64,000 nt of DNA from Ilumatobacter coccineus YM16-304 (GTDB lineage Bacteria > Actinomycetota > Acidimicrobiia > Acidimicrobiales > Ilumatobacteraceae), in contig NC_020520.1 in NCBI RefSeq assembly GCF_000348785.1, forward strand, positions 1,612,001-1,676,000, written 5' to 3'. The notes below the pieces were generated by a model. The model did not search any database and was not told where the DNA came from. It saw only the letters and a list, made by a program, of their open reading frames with translations. A program made the position numbers and the translations under genes. Within the stretch, counting starts at the first letter, position 1. Every line of letters starts with the position of its first letter. Positions 51,147-58,937 of this stretch are shown piece by piece.

Positions 51147-52091
51147 ATGGCCGATCGTGTGGAGCGTCTGACGAATCTCCTGGCGCTCTTGCTCGAAACG
51201 CAGCAACCGCTCCCGCTCCGCCGGATCCGCACCGAGCTCGCCGGGCAGTATCCCGAGAACGACAAGGCGGCGCGCCAGGCGTTCGAGCGCGACAAGGCGG
51301 CGTTGCGCGGCATCGGCGTGCCCATCGAGATGACGGTCGTCGGCGGTGACGAGATGTCGGGCCAGACGCAGTACTGGATCGACCGATCGTCGTACGAGCT
51401 CGACGAACTCGATCTGGCCGACGACGAGATGCGGGCGCTGCAGGTGGCGGTGGCGACGGTGCGCACCGATGCCGGGCAGGACGCGATCTGGAAACTCGGC
51501 GGTTCGATCGGCGACGAGCGCCCGCCGATCTCGGCGGTGCTGCCCGACCGGCCCGAGCTGCCGACGATCCGCGCCGCCGTCGCCGCCCGCGCTCCCATCA
51601 CGTTCGAGTACCGCGACGCCGAGCGCGTCGTCGAGCCCTGGGGCGTGCTGCTGCGAGGGGGCTTCTGGTACCTGGTCGGCCACGACCACCTGCGCGGCGA
51701 GAAGCGGACGTTCCGTGTCGACCGCATCGTCGGCGACATCGCCACCGGAGAGCCGGGGGCGTTCGAGCGTCCGGCCGACTTCGATCCACGCGATGCGTTT
51801 CCGGCCGATCCGAAACAGATCGGCCACGCAGCCGAGGACGGTGTCGATGCGGTGGTCGAGGTGTCGGCGGTGCGCGCCGGGGCGATCGCCCGTGAACTCG
51901 GGGCCGATCGCGTGATCGAGCACCTCGACGACGGGGCGATCCGCGTCCGGGTCCCGGCGACCAATCTCGACGCGTTCCGGTCGTGGGTCCTCGGACTCAC
52001 CGATCACGCCGTGGTCGTCGGCCCGCCCGAGATCCGGGCACACATCGTCGAGTGGATCGAAGCGTCGGCCCGCGTGGAGAGTGCGTCGTGA
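51147..52091 (+). CDS. pafB: WYL-domain transcriptional regulator PafB-like
   Basis: 314 residues. An N-terminal winged helix (VERLTNLLALLLETQQPLPL, ARQAFERDKAALRGIGVPI) is followed by a WYL domain with GGFWYLVGHDHLRGEKRTFR. It works as a pair with the next gene; PafBC in mycobacteria activate the LexA/RecA-independent DNA-damage response, and the WYL domain is thought to sense single-stranded nucleic acid. The ATG at 51147 is set by TAGCAT; the frame is open far upstream but antisense to the SufC-like gene. Confidence 0.85.
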   Translation: MADRVERLTNLLALLLETQQPLPLRRIRTELAGQYPENDKAARQAFERDKAALRGIGVPIEMTVVGGDEMSGQTQYWIDRSSYELDELDLADDEMRALQVAVATVRTDAGQDAIWKLGGSIGDERPPISAVLPDRPELPTIRAAVAARAPITFEYRDAERVVEPWGVLLRGGFWYLVGHDHLRGEKRTFRVDRIVGDIATGEPGAFERPADFDPRDAFPADPKQIGHAAEDGVDAVVEVSAVRAGAIARELGADRVIEHLDDGAIRVRVPATNLDAFRSWVLGLTDHAVVVGPPEIRAHIVEWIEASARVESAS

Positions 52092-53071
52092 GCGGCCCGC
52101 GCAACGCCGAAGACCGGCTGCGGCGCCTGCTGGTGATGCTGCCGTACCTCATGGAGGCGGGCGAGGTGCCGCTGTCGGAGGTCGCCGAGCGCTTCGACAT
52201 GACCGAAGCGCAGGTCACGAACGACCTCGAACTCGTCGCGATGTGTGGCTTGCCGCCGTATGTCGACGAGATGATCGACGTGTTCGTCGACGACGGGATG
52301 GTGTTCGTCGGGGTGCCGCGGCTCTTCACGAGGTCGTTGCGGCTCACCGCGCCCGAAGCCTTCTCGCTGCTGGCCGCTGGACGAGCAGCGCTCGAACTCC
52401 CGGGTGGCGACGCCACCGGGCCGCTCGGGCGCGGGCTCGCGAAACTCGCCGCAGCGCTCGGCGCGGCCGGTATCGACACGGCCAGTGCCGGGTCCGACGA
52501 CACGGCGGGCGTGGCCATCGACCTGTCGCGACCCGAGTTGACCGATCAGATCATCGATGCCGTCGCTGCTCACGCGGAGCTCGCCGTCACGTACTACACG
52601 CCGGCCCGTGACGCGGTGAGCGAGCGGACGTTCGTGCCCCGCCACGTGTTCGTCGAGGCCGGCAACTGGTACGTGCGTGCCGACGACGCTCGTTCGGGCG
52701 AGCTGCGCACCTTCCGGATCGACCGGATCGAACAGGCGGCTCCGACCGGCCGTACGGTGCCGCCGGAGGGCGATGCGCCGGGCGAACCGCAACCGTTCTT
52801 CACCGATGTCGACGTGCCGCGAGCGCTCGTGCGCGTCGGCCCCGACGCTCAGTGGATCATCGATCGGTATCCGATCGATCGGGCCGATCCCACGACCGCG
52901 CGCGGCGTGCCGAACGGATGGCTCGACGTGACGCTCCCGGTGGCGAGCGAGCGGTGGCTGGCGAGGTTGCTGGTGCGGCTCGGACCCGACGCCGTGCTCG
53001 TCGAGCCCGACGAGCTGCGGCCCGCGGTGACCTCGCTCGCGCAGCGGATGCTCGCCCGCTACGCCGACTGA
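52088..53071 (+). CDS. pafC: WYL-domain transcriptional regulator PafC-like
   Basis: 327 residues. The HTH (RLRRLLVMLPYLMEAGEVPL, EVAERFDMTEAQVTNDLELV) differs slightly from PafB; the WYL region is GNWYVRADDARSGELRTFRI, with Val in place of Leu. GTG 52088 overlaps the pafB stop (GTGA), so the two are made in equal amounts. Confidence 0.85.
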   Translation: MSGPRNAEDRLRRLLVMLPYLMEAGEVPLSEVAERFDMTEAQVTNDLELVAMCGLPPYVDEMIDVFVDDGMVFVGVPRLFTRSLRLTAPEAFSLLAAGRAALELPGGDATGPLGRGLAKLAAALGAAGIDTASAGSDDTAGVAIDLSRPELTDQIIDAVAAHAELAVTYYTPARDAVSERTFVPRHVFVEAGNWYVRADDARSGELRTFRIDRIEQAAPTGRTVPPEGDAPGEPQPFFTDVDVPRALVRVGPDAQWIIDRYPIDRADPTTARGVPNGWLDVTLPVASERWLARLLVRLGPDAVLVEPDELRPAVTSLAQRMLARYAD

Positions 53072-53095
53072 GTCGGTGGCGCTCGGTCGGCGCCG

Positions 53096-53680
53096 TCAGC
53101 GGGTGCGAGGGCGATCGAAGAACGGTTCGAGGTCGTGCACGTCGTGGACGTCGTGCGCTCGCAGGAGGTGCGGGAGGATCTCGGCTGTCGCCATCGCGTC
53201 GGCGAGTGCATCGTGCGGGCGATCGAGCGAGACGCCGTAGCGGGTGCAGACGTCGCCGAGGCGGTGGGAGAGTTCACGATCGGGGTCGAGTCGACGCGAC
53301 ATGCGCAGCGTGCACAGCCGCTGCGTGAGCGCGTCGCCGCACTCGTGGCGGCGGGAGCGTCGTTCGAGTGCTCGTTCGATGAACTCGGCATCGAACCGGG
53401 CGTTGTGGGCGGTGAAGATCGACGTGCCGAGTCGCTCGGAGAACTCGTCGAGGACGTGGTCGATCGGCGGGGCGCCTCGCAGATCGCGGCGGCGAAGCCC
53501 GTGGACATGAGTCGGCCCGACACGCGACAGCGGCCAGCGGAGCTTGACGAGGGTCGACCACTGGTCGACGACGCGTCCGTCGGCTTCGACCGTGACCATG
53601 CCGAGCTGGAGGATTCGGTGCTTGCGCGTGGAGAGGCCGGAGGTCTCGAGATCGACGACGGCAAACCGGGGGAGTCCCAC
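53096..53680 (-). CDS. DnaQ-like 3'-5' exonuclease (DEDDh)
   Basis: 194 residues. ExoI is FAVVDLETSGLSTRKHRILQ (D, E), ExoII is FTAHNARFDAEFIE and ExoIII ends in RPHDALADAMATAEIL (H, D). This is the stand-alone epsilon-type exonuclease. GTG 53680 lies 6 nt after TACAGT (53687-53692). Convergent with pafC; both concern DNA repair. Confidence 0.88.
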   Translation of the reverse strand: MGLPRFAVVDLETSGLSTRKHRILQLGMVTVEADGRVVDQWSTLVKLRWPLSRVGPTHVHGLRRRDLRGAPPIDHVLDEFSERLGTSIFTAHNARFDAEFIERALERRSRRHECGDALTQRLCTLRMSRRLDPDRELSHRLGDVCTRYGVSLDRPHDALADAMATAEILPHLLRAHDVHDVHDLEPFFDRPRTR

Positions 53681-53738
53681 GGCTTCACTGTAGAGGCGGG
53701 GTGTGACGGTGTTGCTCGTCGGCGCTGCCGACGCTCGG

Positions 53739-54068
53739 TCAGCTCGCTTTGGTGGCGTTGCGGGCGCGGATGCCGATCGGAGCGGCGATGGTGTAGCCGG
53801 CGAGGTGGCGTTCTTCCTCGGACTCGCCTGCCCAGAAGCCGTACTCGCGGTGCTCGCGGGCGAAGTCCCGGCAGGGGGTGGCGACGGTGCACTGCGCGCA
53901 GAGCCGGAGCGCCTTGGCCTCACGGCGTGCCCGCGCTTCGGGTCGTTCGGCCTTCTTGGGGAAGAACAGACGCGTCTCGCCGCGGCATGCGGCGTAGGCG
54001 CGCCAGGCGTCGCTGCGAGAGGGGTAGTTGCTCTCGTCGAGGGGGGTGTCGATGTGGGCAAGGCTCAT
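53739..54068 (-). CDS. WhiB-family iron-sulfur transcription factor
   Basis: 109 residues. The four Cys ligands are 28, 57, 60 and 66 (YAACRGE, LRLCAQCTVATPCRD), followed by the beta-turn GFWAGESEEER and an AT-hook-like basic end (IGIRARNATKAS). WhiB proteins bind sigma factor region 4 and sense redox or NO. ATG 54068 gives the usual family length; an in-frame GTG at 54107 would add 13 residues. Confidence 0.92.
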   Translation of the reverse strand: MSLAHIDTPLDESNYPSRSDAWRAYAACRGETRLFFPKKAERPEARARREAKALRLCAQCTVATPCRDFAREHREYGFWAGESEEERHLAGYTIAAPIGIRARNATKAS

Positions 54069-54235
54069 GTCAAGTGTCGTTTCGCTCGGTGTGATTGCAT
54101 TTAACACTAAAACATCGGCGTGTGAAAAACAAGAGCTGGAGTCAGATCGTTGTCAGAGCCTGCGGTGGCGGGCGCGTCGACGACAGCGGGGCCGCGGATC
54201 CGGTCGCTGTCGTCGCTGTCGTCGCGGTTCGGGCG
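54069..54235 (-). promoter_or_regulatory. Upstream region of whiB
   Basis: AT-rich for this genome. On the minus strand TTGTTT and TAGTGT separated by 17 bp (within 54105-54135) form a good -35/-10 pair, predicting a leader of about 30 nt before ATG 54068. This differs from the -10-only leaderless promoters nearby. The rest of the stretch, next to the PhoH stop, is GC-rich with no gene. Confidence 0.4.
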
Positions 54236-55702
54236 TCAGAGCAGTTCGGCGGCGAGGCTGGCGACCGAGCTGCGTTCGCAGGCCGTCAGCGTGATGTGCC
54301 CGAAGCAGCGCTGATCGGCGAACGCTCCGGCGAGCACGCTCAGTGCGTTGTTGTTCTCGCCGAGGTACGGGGCGTCGATCTGGCTGGTGTCGCCGGTGAA
54401 GATCACCTTGGTGCCGTCGCCGACCCGGGTGAGGATCGTGCGCAGCGTGGTCGGCTCGAGGTTCTGCGCTTCGTCGATGAGCACCATCTGGCGCTGCAGC
54501 GAGCGACCGCGGAGGAACGTCACCGACTCGAGTGACAGCTGCCCGCGGTCGGTCAGTTCGTCGACGAGGTTGCTCGCATCGTGGCTGTTGCCCTGGTCGC
54601 TGAGGGCGACGATCGCGTCGTGGATGGCCGACATCCACGGGTCGAGTTTCTCGTCGAGGCCGCCGGGGAGGAAGCCGACGTCGGCGCGTCCGACCGGCAC
54701 GAGCGGGCGGTACACCGCCAGGCGTTCGTACTGTCGTTGCTCGACGACCATCTCGAGCCCGGCGGCGATCGCCAGCAGCGTTTTGCCGGTACCGGCCCGT
54801 CCGTCGAGTGCGATGACTGCGATGTCGGGGTCGAGGAGGAGTTCGAGTGCGAACCGCTGCTCTTTGTTGCGCGGCCGCAGCCCCCAGGGTTCGGGTGACT
54901 GCTGGGGGAGGAGCACGAACTCGTCGTCGACGGTGCGAACGAGTGCCGACTGCGATCCACAGCGCAGCACGGCGAACTCGTTCTCACGTGGTTGCTCGGC
55001 GTCGGCGCCGAGTACGGCGTCGACGGCGATCGCCCCGGCGGCGTACAGGCAGTCGATCGCTTCGTAGGCGGCGTCGATGGTGGTCCAGCCGATCGCTGCG
55101 GTCGGGCGGTCGGAGGTGGTGAGCCGGTGTTCGGCGGCGTCGACGCCGAGGTGCGCGGCCTTGATTCGGAGTGCCGCGTCGTTGCTGATCATGGTGGTGG
55201 GGCCGAAGTCGGACTGGCCGATCGCCGCGCCGATGATGCGATTGTCGGGGACCGACGCGTCGAGGCCGTGCTCGAGCAGCAGGTGTTTGCGAATGTTGTT
55301 GATCTCGATCTGCAGCGTGGCGTTGTCGGCGCCGGTCGGCACCGGTTCGGCCAGCGAGCCACCGTGGCGCACGCGGAGTTCTTCGAGTGTGCGCAGTGCC
55401 GTTCGGGCGGCGCGACCGACGTCGTCGCTGCGGCTCTTGAGCCCGTCGAGTTCTTCGACGACCGTCAGTGGGACGACGACGTCGACATCGCGGAACTCGA
55501 GCACGCAGGTCGGGTCGGCGATCAGGACGGAGGTGTCGAGCACGATGCGGTCGCGTGTGCCCGGTGGGTAGGTGCGATCGCGGGCGTCGGTGACGCTGAG
55601 CTGGTCGTCGGTGGGCGATGTGGCTGACGCTTCTCCTTTCGTCTCCGGGGGCGCTGCAGCAGAGGCAGGCGGAACACTGGACGAGAGAAGGTCAGACACC
55701 AT
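54236..55702 (-). CDS. PIN-PhoH fusion ATPase (YlaK/PhoH2 family)
   Basis: 488 residues. Residues 50-190 are a PIN RNase domain (IVLDTSVLIADPTCVLEF, VVVPLTVVEELDGLKSRS, TMISNDAALRIKA; the acidic residues expected for metal are present). From residue 270 a PhoH helicase-like ATPase follows with Walker A ALDGRAGTGKTLLAIAAG (about residue 300) and Walker B MVLIDEAQNLEPTTLRT. PhoH2 proteins act as ATP-dependent RNA unwinding and cutting enzymes. AGGAG precedes ATG 55702; GTGs on either side are possible starts. Confidence 0.9.
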   Translation of the reverse strand: MVSDLLSSSVPPASAAAPPETKGEASATSPTDDQLSVTDARDRTYPPGTRDRIVLDTSVLIADPTCVLEFRDVDVVVPLTVVEELDGLKSRSDDVGRAARTALRTLEELRVRHGGSLAEPVPTGADNATLQIEINNIRKHLLLEHGLDASVPDNRIIGAAIGQSDFGPTTMISNDAALRIKAAHLGVDAAEHRLTTSDRPTAAIGWTTIDAAYEAIDCLYAAGAIAVDAVLGADAEQPRENEFAVLRCGSQSALVRTVDDEFVLLPQQSPEPWGLRPRNKEQRFALELLLDPDIAVIALDGRAGTGKTLLAIAAGLEMVVEQRQYERLAVYRPLVPVGRADVGFLPGGLDEKLDPWMSAIHDAIVALSDQGNSHDASNLVDELTDRGQLSLESVTFLRGRSLQRQMVLIDEAQNLEPTTLRTILTRVGDGTKVIFTGDTSQIDAPYLGENNNALSVLAGAFADQRCFGHITLTACERSSVASLAAELL

Positions 55703-56008
55703 CACTCCTGTTGTTGTTTGGGTTCGATGCGGACTTGCAGATCGACGTTCATAGCGAACAGGTCCTGTTGTAGCGGACGCCGCGCGTCGGGTGGGGGATG
55801 GATGCGTGTCGGTGACGTGAATTCATCAGCGCGACACATTTCTGATCGATGGCGACGGCTCTGATCGATGGCGGCGGCTCCGACCGTTGTCGGTTGCGCC
55901 GGTGGCGCTCGGCGTTCTCGTCGGCACCCTCGGGTCGACACTCGCCTCGCGTGCCGACGCCGCACGCCGGGCCGTCGCGTGCTGGGTGCCGCGTGGCAGG
56001 CTGGGTGC
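55703..56008. promoter_or_regulatory. 306-bp divergent region, PhoH / HIT protein
   Basis: It holds a tandem 19-bp direct repeat with one mismatch (55842-55860 and 55861-55879, both starting CTGATCGATGGCG), each with an ATCGAT palindrome. CAGGCT (55997-56002) lies 6 nt before the HIT start. No gene is seen. Confidence 0.35.
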
Positions 56009-56443
56009 ATGAGCTCGAATGCGTGCGTGTTCTGTGGCGTCGTCGAGCGGGTCGAACCGGCCGACGTGGTGTTCGCCGACGACCACGTGGTCGCCTTCCT
56101 CGATCGGCGCCCGCTGTTCCACGGGCACACGCTCGTCGTGCCTCGCCGGCACGTCGTGACGCTGGCCGATCTGCATGCCGACGAGGTGGGGCCGTTCTTT
56201 CAGCGGGTCCGTCACATCAGTGCGGAAATGCCCGCTGAGCTGGGGTGTTCGGGCACGTTCGTGGCGAACAACAACATCGTGAGTCAGAGCGTCGCGCACC
56301 TGCACGTGCACGTCGTGCCGAGAACGAAGGGCGACGGCCTACGCGGGTTCTTCTGGCCGCGAACGACCTACGAGGAGGGGCAGGCGGCCGAGTTCGCGGC
56401 GCGGATGCGGGCCGCATTCGAGGCCTCGTGGCATGAGGGCTGA
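56009..56443 (+). CDS. HIT-family nucleotide-binding protein
   Basis: 144 residues. CVFCGVVERVEPADVVFADD, then LFHGHTLVVPRRHVVTLADL and the histidine triad SVAHLHVHVVPR (HxHxHxx). The two Cys of CVFC may bind zinc. HIT hydrolases cleave nucleotide phosphoramidates or dinucleoside polyphosphates. ATG 56009 lies 6 nt after CAGGCT, a C-variant of the leaderless hexamer. Confidence 0.88.
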   Translation: MSSNACVFCGVVERVEPADVVFADDHVVAFLDRRPLFHGHTLVVPRRHVVTLADLHADEVGPFFQRVRHISAEMPAELGCSGTFVANNNIVSQSVAHLHVHVVPRTKGDGLRGFFWPRTTYEEGQAAEFAARMRAAFEASWHEG

Positions 56444-56687
56444 CCGCATCGTGAGTCCGGGTCGGGGAGCGGCGCGTCGATGCATATGGTCGGTCCCGAC
56501 GGCCGTTTCGGTCAATACCGGTAAGGGCTCTCGCCGCCAGTATTTGCATTTGCAATCACATTGATACTTGTGCGCGAGCACCATCAGTAAGTTACGTGGG
56601 TGTCATTCGGGCCCGACTGAGGGGCTGAATCGGCTTCACCGCAACCAGCGGTGAAGGAACAGCGAGACCAATCGAAAGAGGATCCCA
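56444..56687 (+). promoter_or_regulatory. Upstream region of the HU gene with a perfect hairpin
   Basis: An AT-richer stretch at 56536-56600 (TTGCAT, TTGATACT, TAAGTT) probably holds the promoter. In the expected leader, TTCACCGC (56635-56642), loop AACCA, GCGGTGAA (56648-56655) is an exact 8-bp inverted repeat ending 32 bp before the ATG. AGAGGA gives the ribosome binding site. Confidence 0.45.
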
Positions 56688-56975
56688 ATGGCAACCAAGG
56701 CAGAAATGATCGACGCAGTGGCAGACGCTGCAGGCGTGTCGAAGGCAGACGCAGAGCGCACCCTCGGTGCGTTCTTCGACCACGTGGTCGCCGAAACGAA
56801 GAAGGGCGAGAGCATCGCGTGGCCGGGCTTCGGCAAGTTCAGCACGACCGAGCGCAGCGCCCGCACGGGCCGCAACCCGCAGACGGGTGAGCCGGTTCAG
56901 ATCAAGGCGTCGACGGCGATGAAGTTCTCGTCGAGCTCGGCACTCAAGGAAGCCCTGAACGGCAAGAAGAAGTGA
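56688..56975 (+). CDS. HU-family nucleoid DNA-binding protein
   Basis: 95 residues. [20 protein letters not shown] forms the dimer helices; [20 protein letters not shown] carries the DNA-binding arm with the conserved R-x-G-x-N-P-x-T-G. It ends in a short lysine cluster (NGKKK). In mycobacterial HupB this domain continues into a lysine/alanine tail; here it stops, and the tail-like sequence is a separate gene starting 4 bp later in another frame. Confidence 0.93.
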   Translation: MATKAEMIDAVADAAGVSKADAERTLGAFFDHVVAETKKGESIAWPGFGKFSTTERSARTGRNPQTGEPVQIKASTAMKFSSSSALKEALNGKKK

Positions 56976-56979
56976 ACTG

Positions 56980-57372
56980 ATGGCCGCGAAGCGTCCAGCC
57001 AAGAAGAAGGCAGCAGCCAAGAAGGCTCCTGCGAAGAAGAAGGCAGCGGCCAAGAAGGCCCCCGCCAAGAAGAAGGCAGCAGCCAAGAAGGCCCCGGCCA
57101 AGAAGGCTCCTGCGAAGAAGAAGGCAGCAGCGAAGAAGGCTCCTGCCAAGAAGAAGGCAGCGGCCAAGAAGGCTCCTGCCAAGAAGAAGGCAGCAGCGAA
57201 GAAGGCTCCTGCCAAGAAGAAGGCAGTCGCGAAGAAGGCCCCGGCCAAGAAGGCTCCTGCGAAGAAGAAGGCAGCAGCGAAGAAGGCCCCGGCCAAGAAG
57301 GCTCCTGCGAAGAAGAAGGCAGCAGCGAAGAAGGCTCCTGCCAAGAAGAAGGCGACCGCCAAGAAGAAGTGA
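56980..57372 (+). CDS. Lysine/alanine/proline-rich histone H1-like protein
   Basis: 130 residues made almost wholly of [10 protein letters not shown] units, giving a very basic, extended chain. This matches the C-terminal tail of actinobacterial HupB and eukaryotic H1 tails; it probably coats DNA with HU. ATG 56980 lies 4 bp after the HU stop in a +1 frame. The weak ribosome binding site (AAGAAGAAG) suggests reinitiation after HU. Confidence 0.85.
   Translation: MAAKRPAKKKAAAKKAPAKKKAAAKKAPAKKKAAAKKAPAKKAPAKKKAAAKKAPAKKKAAAKKAPAKKKAAAKKAPAKKKAVAKKAPAKKAPAKKKAAAKKAPAKKAPAKKKAAAKKAPAKKKATAKKK
56998..57371 (+). repeat. Degenerate short tandem repeats encoding the lysine-rich tail
   Basis: Units of about 27-36 bp containing AAGAAGGC(T/C)CC(T/G)GC and AAGAAGGCAGCAGC are repeated about ten times with small changes, so the number of units is likely to vary between strains. 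Confidence 0.7.
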
Positions 57373-57373
57373 G

Positions 57374-57394
57374 TCGGCTCGGCCATCGAGCCGA
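57374..57394 (+). other. Inverted repeat after the H1-like gene
   Basis: TCGGCTCG, loop GCCAT, CGAGCCGA: an 8-bp exact stem directly after the stop codon. It may protect the mRNA 3' end or assist the terminator 30 bp further on. Confidence 0.4.
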
Positions 57395-57423
57395 GCAACA
57401 CACCTCTTCGGCACTGCCGAGCG

Positions 57424-57453
57424 ACGGGCGAGGACTTCGGTCCTCGCCCGTTT
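57424..57453 (+). terminator. Intrinsic terminator with UUCG tetraloop
   Basis: ACGGGCGAGGAC, loop TTCG, GTCCTCGCCCGT, then TTT: a perfect 12-bp stem with a very stable tetraloop and a short T run. It ends the HU/H1-like transcript and lies just before the convergent PIG-L gene end. Confidence 0.8.
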
Positions 57454-57459
57454 GGCGTC

Positions 57460-58221
57460 TCAGAGGCTCGTGATGAGCTTGAAGATCTCGGCTGCGGCGA
57501 GGTCGAACGGGCCGCCGAGTTCGGCGAGGCGTTGGCGGATACGTTGCCGGAATGCGTCGAGTTCGGTGTCGTCGACCGCCTTCATCGTCGACTCGAACTG
57601 GCTGACGTGCGCTTCGAGCGCGTCGAGTTTCGTGTCGACCGCCGTCGTCACGTCTTCGACGTGGTCGGGTTCGTCGGCTTCCCAGAGCAACAGCGCCTCG
57701 GGGCGATGGTGGCGCACGCCGTGTTCGGTGAGGTGCTCGGGGTAGAAGTGCGGGTCACGGGCGGCGACGATGCCCTCGACGGCGAGCAGGCCGGCATTGC
57801 GGTGATCCGGGTGCAGGCGGTATCGCTTCCACGGGTCGTGACCCAGCACCACCTGCGGTGCCACCGAGCGGATGACGAAGGCGACCTGTTCGCGGACGTC
57901 GAGGTCGCTGCGCAACTCGCCGTCGACCTGGCCGAGGAAGTGCACCTCGCCGGCGCGATCTCCGGCGAGGCGTCGCGCCGCGTCGCGTTGTTCGTCTTGG
58001 CGGCGTGCGGCGAGCGCCGCGGTGTCGGCGTCTGCATCCCAGGTGCCCTTCGAGCCGTCGGTGCACACGAGGTGGTGCACGATGCAGCCGTCGGCCGCCC
58101 ATTTGGCGAGCACGCCACCACAGCCGAACTCGACGTCGTCGGGGTGAGCGCCGATGGCGAGAGCGGAGGTCGGGGTGGTCAGGTCGCGGGTGAACCGGTC
58201 GACGTCGACGTCGGACGTCAT
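57460..58221 (-). CDS. PIG-L/LmbE-family deacetylase
   Basis: 253 residues. The zinc site is AIGAHPDDVEFGCGG (H, D, D) with a third ligand in RLHPDHRNAGLLAVE; DPWKRYRLHPDHR is typical of GlcNAc-type deacetylases such as MshB and Mca. Substrate not set by sequence; mycothiol-related or sugar deacetylation are both possible. The start overlaps the cofC stop (ATGA). Confidence 0.85.
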   Translation of the reverse strand: MTSDVDVDRFTRDLTTPTSALAIGAHPDDVEFGCGGVLAKWAADGCIVHHLVCTDGSKGTWDADADTAALAARRQDEQRDAARRLAGDRAGEVHFLGQVDGELRSDLDVREQVAFVIRSVAPQVVLGHDPWKRYRLHPDHRNAGLLAVEGIVAARDPHFYPEHLTEHGVRHHRPEALLLWEADEPDHVEDVTTAVDTKLDALEAHVSQFESTMKAVDDTELDAFRQRIRQRLAELGGPFDLAAAEIFKLITSL

Positions 58222-58838
58222 GAGCCGTGGGTGAAGTGGTTGACCGGGATCGTTGGCAGCCATGACGGCAGCACCTCCGAGGTGAGTGGATGGGTGAGGT
58301 CGGAGCGGGTGTCGATGTCGAGCGAGAGCCGGAGATCGGGGCGGATCTCCACCACGTGGCGCTCGTCGGAGGTGGCCGCTGCGAGATGGCGACCGAACGA
58401 GTGCGCCCCGTAGGCCGCGTCGACGCGTCGATCGGTCGGGAACGACAAGACGTTGGTGCCGTCGCGTCGCTGGTCGGGAACGATCGTGGTGACGCCCTGG
58501 CGGGCGACGGCGGTGAGCCCGGCCGGGTAGGGGAGATCGGCGTGCGCGACGATGACGTGGTCGAACCCGAGCGCCGCGATGCGGGCCACGCCGTCGTCGA
58601 CCGCACCGTTGAGGCCGAGGCCGGGTCCCCACAGCGGAGTGGCGCCGCGGTCGATCGCCCACGACCGGACCACCTCGTCGTCGCACGCCACGAACGTGTC
58701 GAAGTCGGCGACGGCGGCCACGACTCGATCGGCCAGCCACTCGGCGAGGCGCATGCGCTCGTCGGGTGACAACACGTCCGACAGGCGCTGCTTGGCCGCG
58801 GAGAAGCCCTTGACAGGAACGAGTACGGCCGTCTTCAC
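58218..58838 (-). CDS. cofC: CofC/FbiD guanylyltransferase of coenzyme F420 biosynthesis
   Basis: 206 residues with a GT-A-like nucleotidyltransferase fold. AVLVPVKGFSAAKQRLSDVL binds GTP; VIVAHADLPYPAGL carries the metal Asp, and DGTNVLSFPTDRRVDAAYG and DIDTRSDL follow. It makes the guanylylated (enolpyruvyl or lactyl) phosphate precursor for F420. GTG 58838 lies 6 nt after TACATT (58845-58850). Confidence 0.87.
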   Translation of the reverse strand: MKTAVLVPVKGFSAAKQRLSDVLSPDERMRLAEWLADRVVAAVADFDTFVACDDEVVRSWAIDRGATPLWGPGLGLNGAVDDGVARIAALGFDHVIVAHADLPYPAGLTAVARQGVTTIVPDQRRDGTNVLSFPTDRRVDAAYGAHSFGRHLAAATSDERHVVEIRPDLRLSLDIDTRSDLTHPLTSEVLPSWLPTIPVNHFTHGS

Positions 58839-58937
58839 GCCCTCAATGTAGGAGTCGCACGCCGCTCTCACCGCACCCGCTCGCATCACGTCGCCTGCCG
58901 TGGGTGCACGCATTCGGCGGCGGCTACGGTCGCGGGC
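58839..58937. promoter_or_regulatory. Divergent leaderless promoters, cofC / gpsA
   Basis: TACATT (minus, 58845-58850) is 6 nt before GTG 58838; TACGGT (plus, 58925-58930) is 7 nt before ATG 58938. Confidence 0.5.

Noticed and set aside
56592-57401. A 269-codon minus-strand frame that looks like a membrane protein (Phe/Leu/Ala-rich)
   Set aside because: It is the complement of the lysine-rich repeats (AAG codons read as CTT/TTC) and overlaps HU; composition is an artefact.
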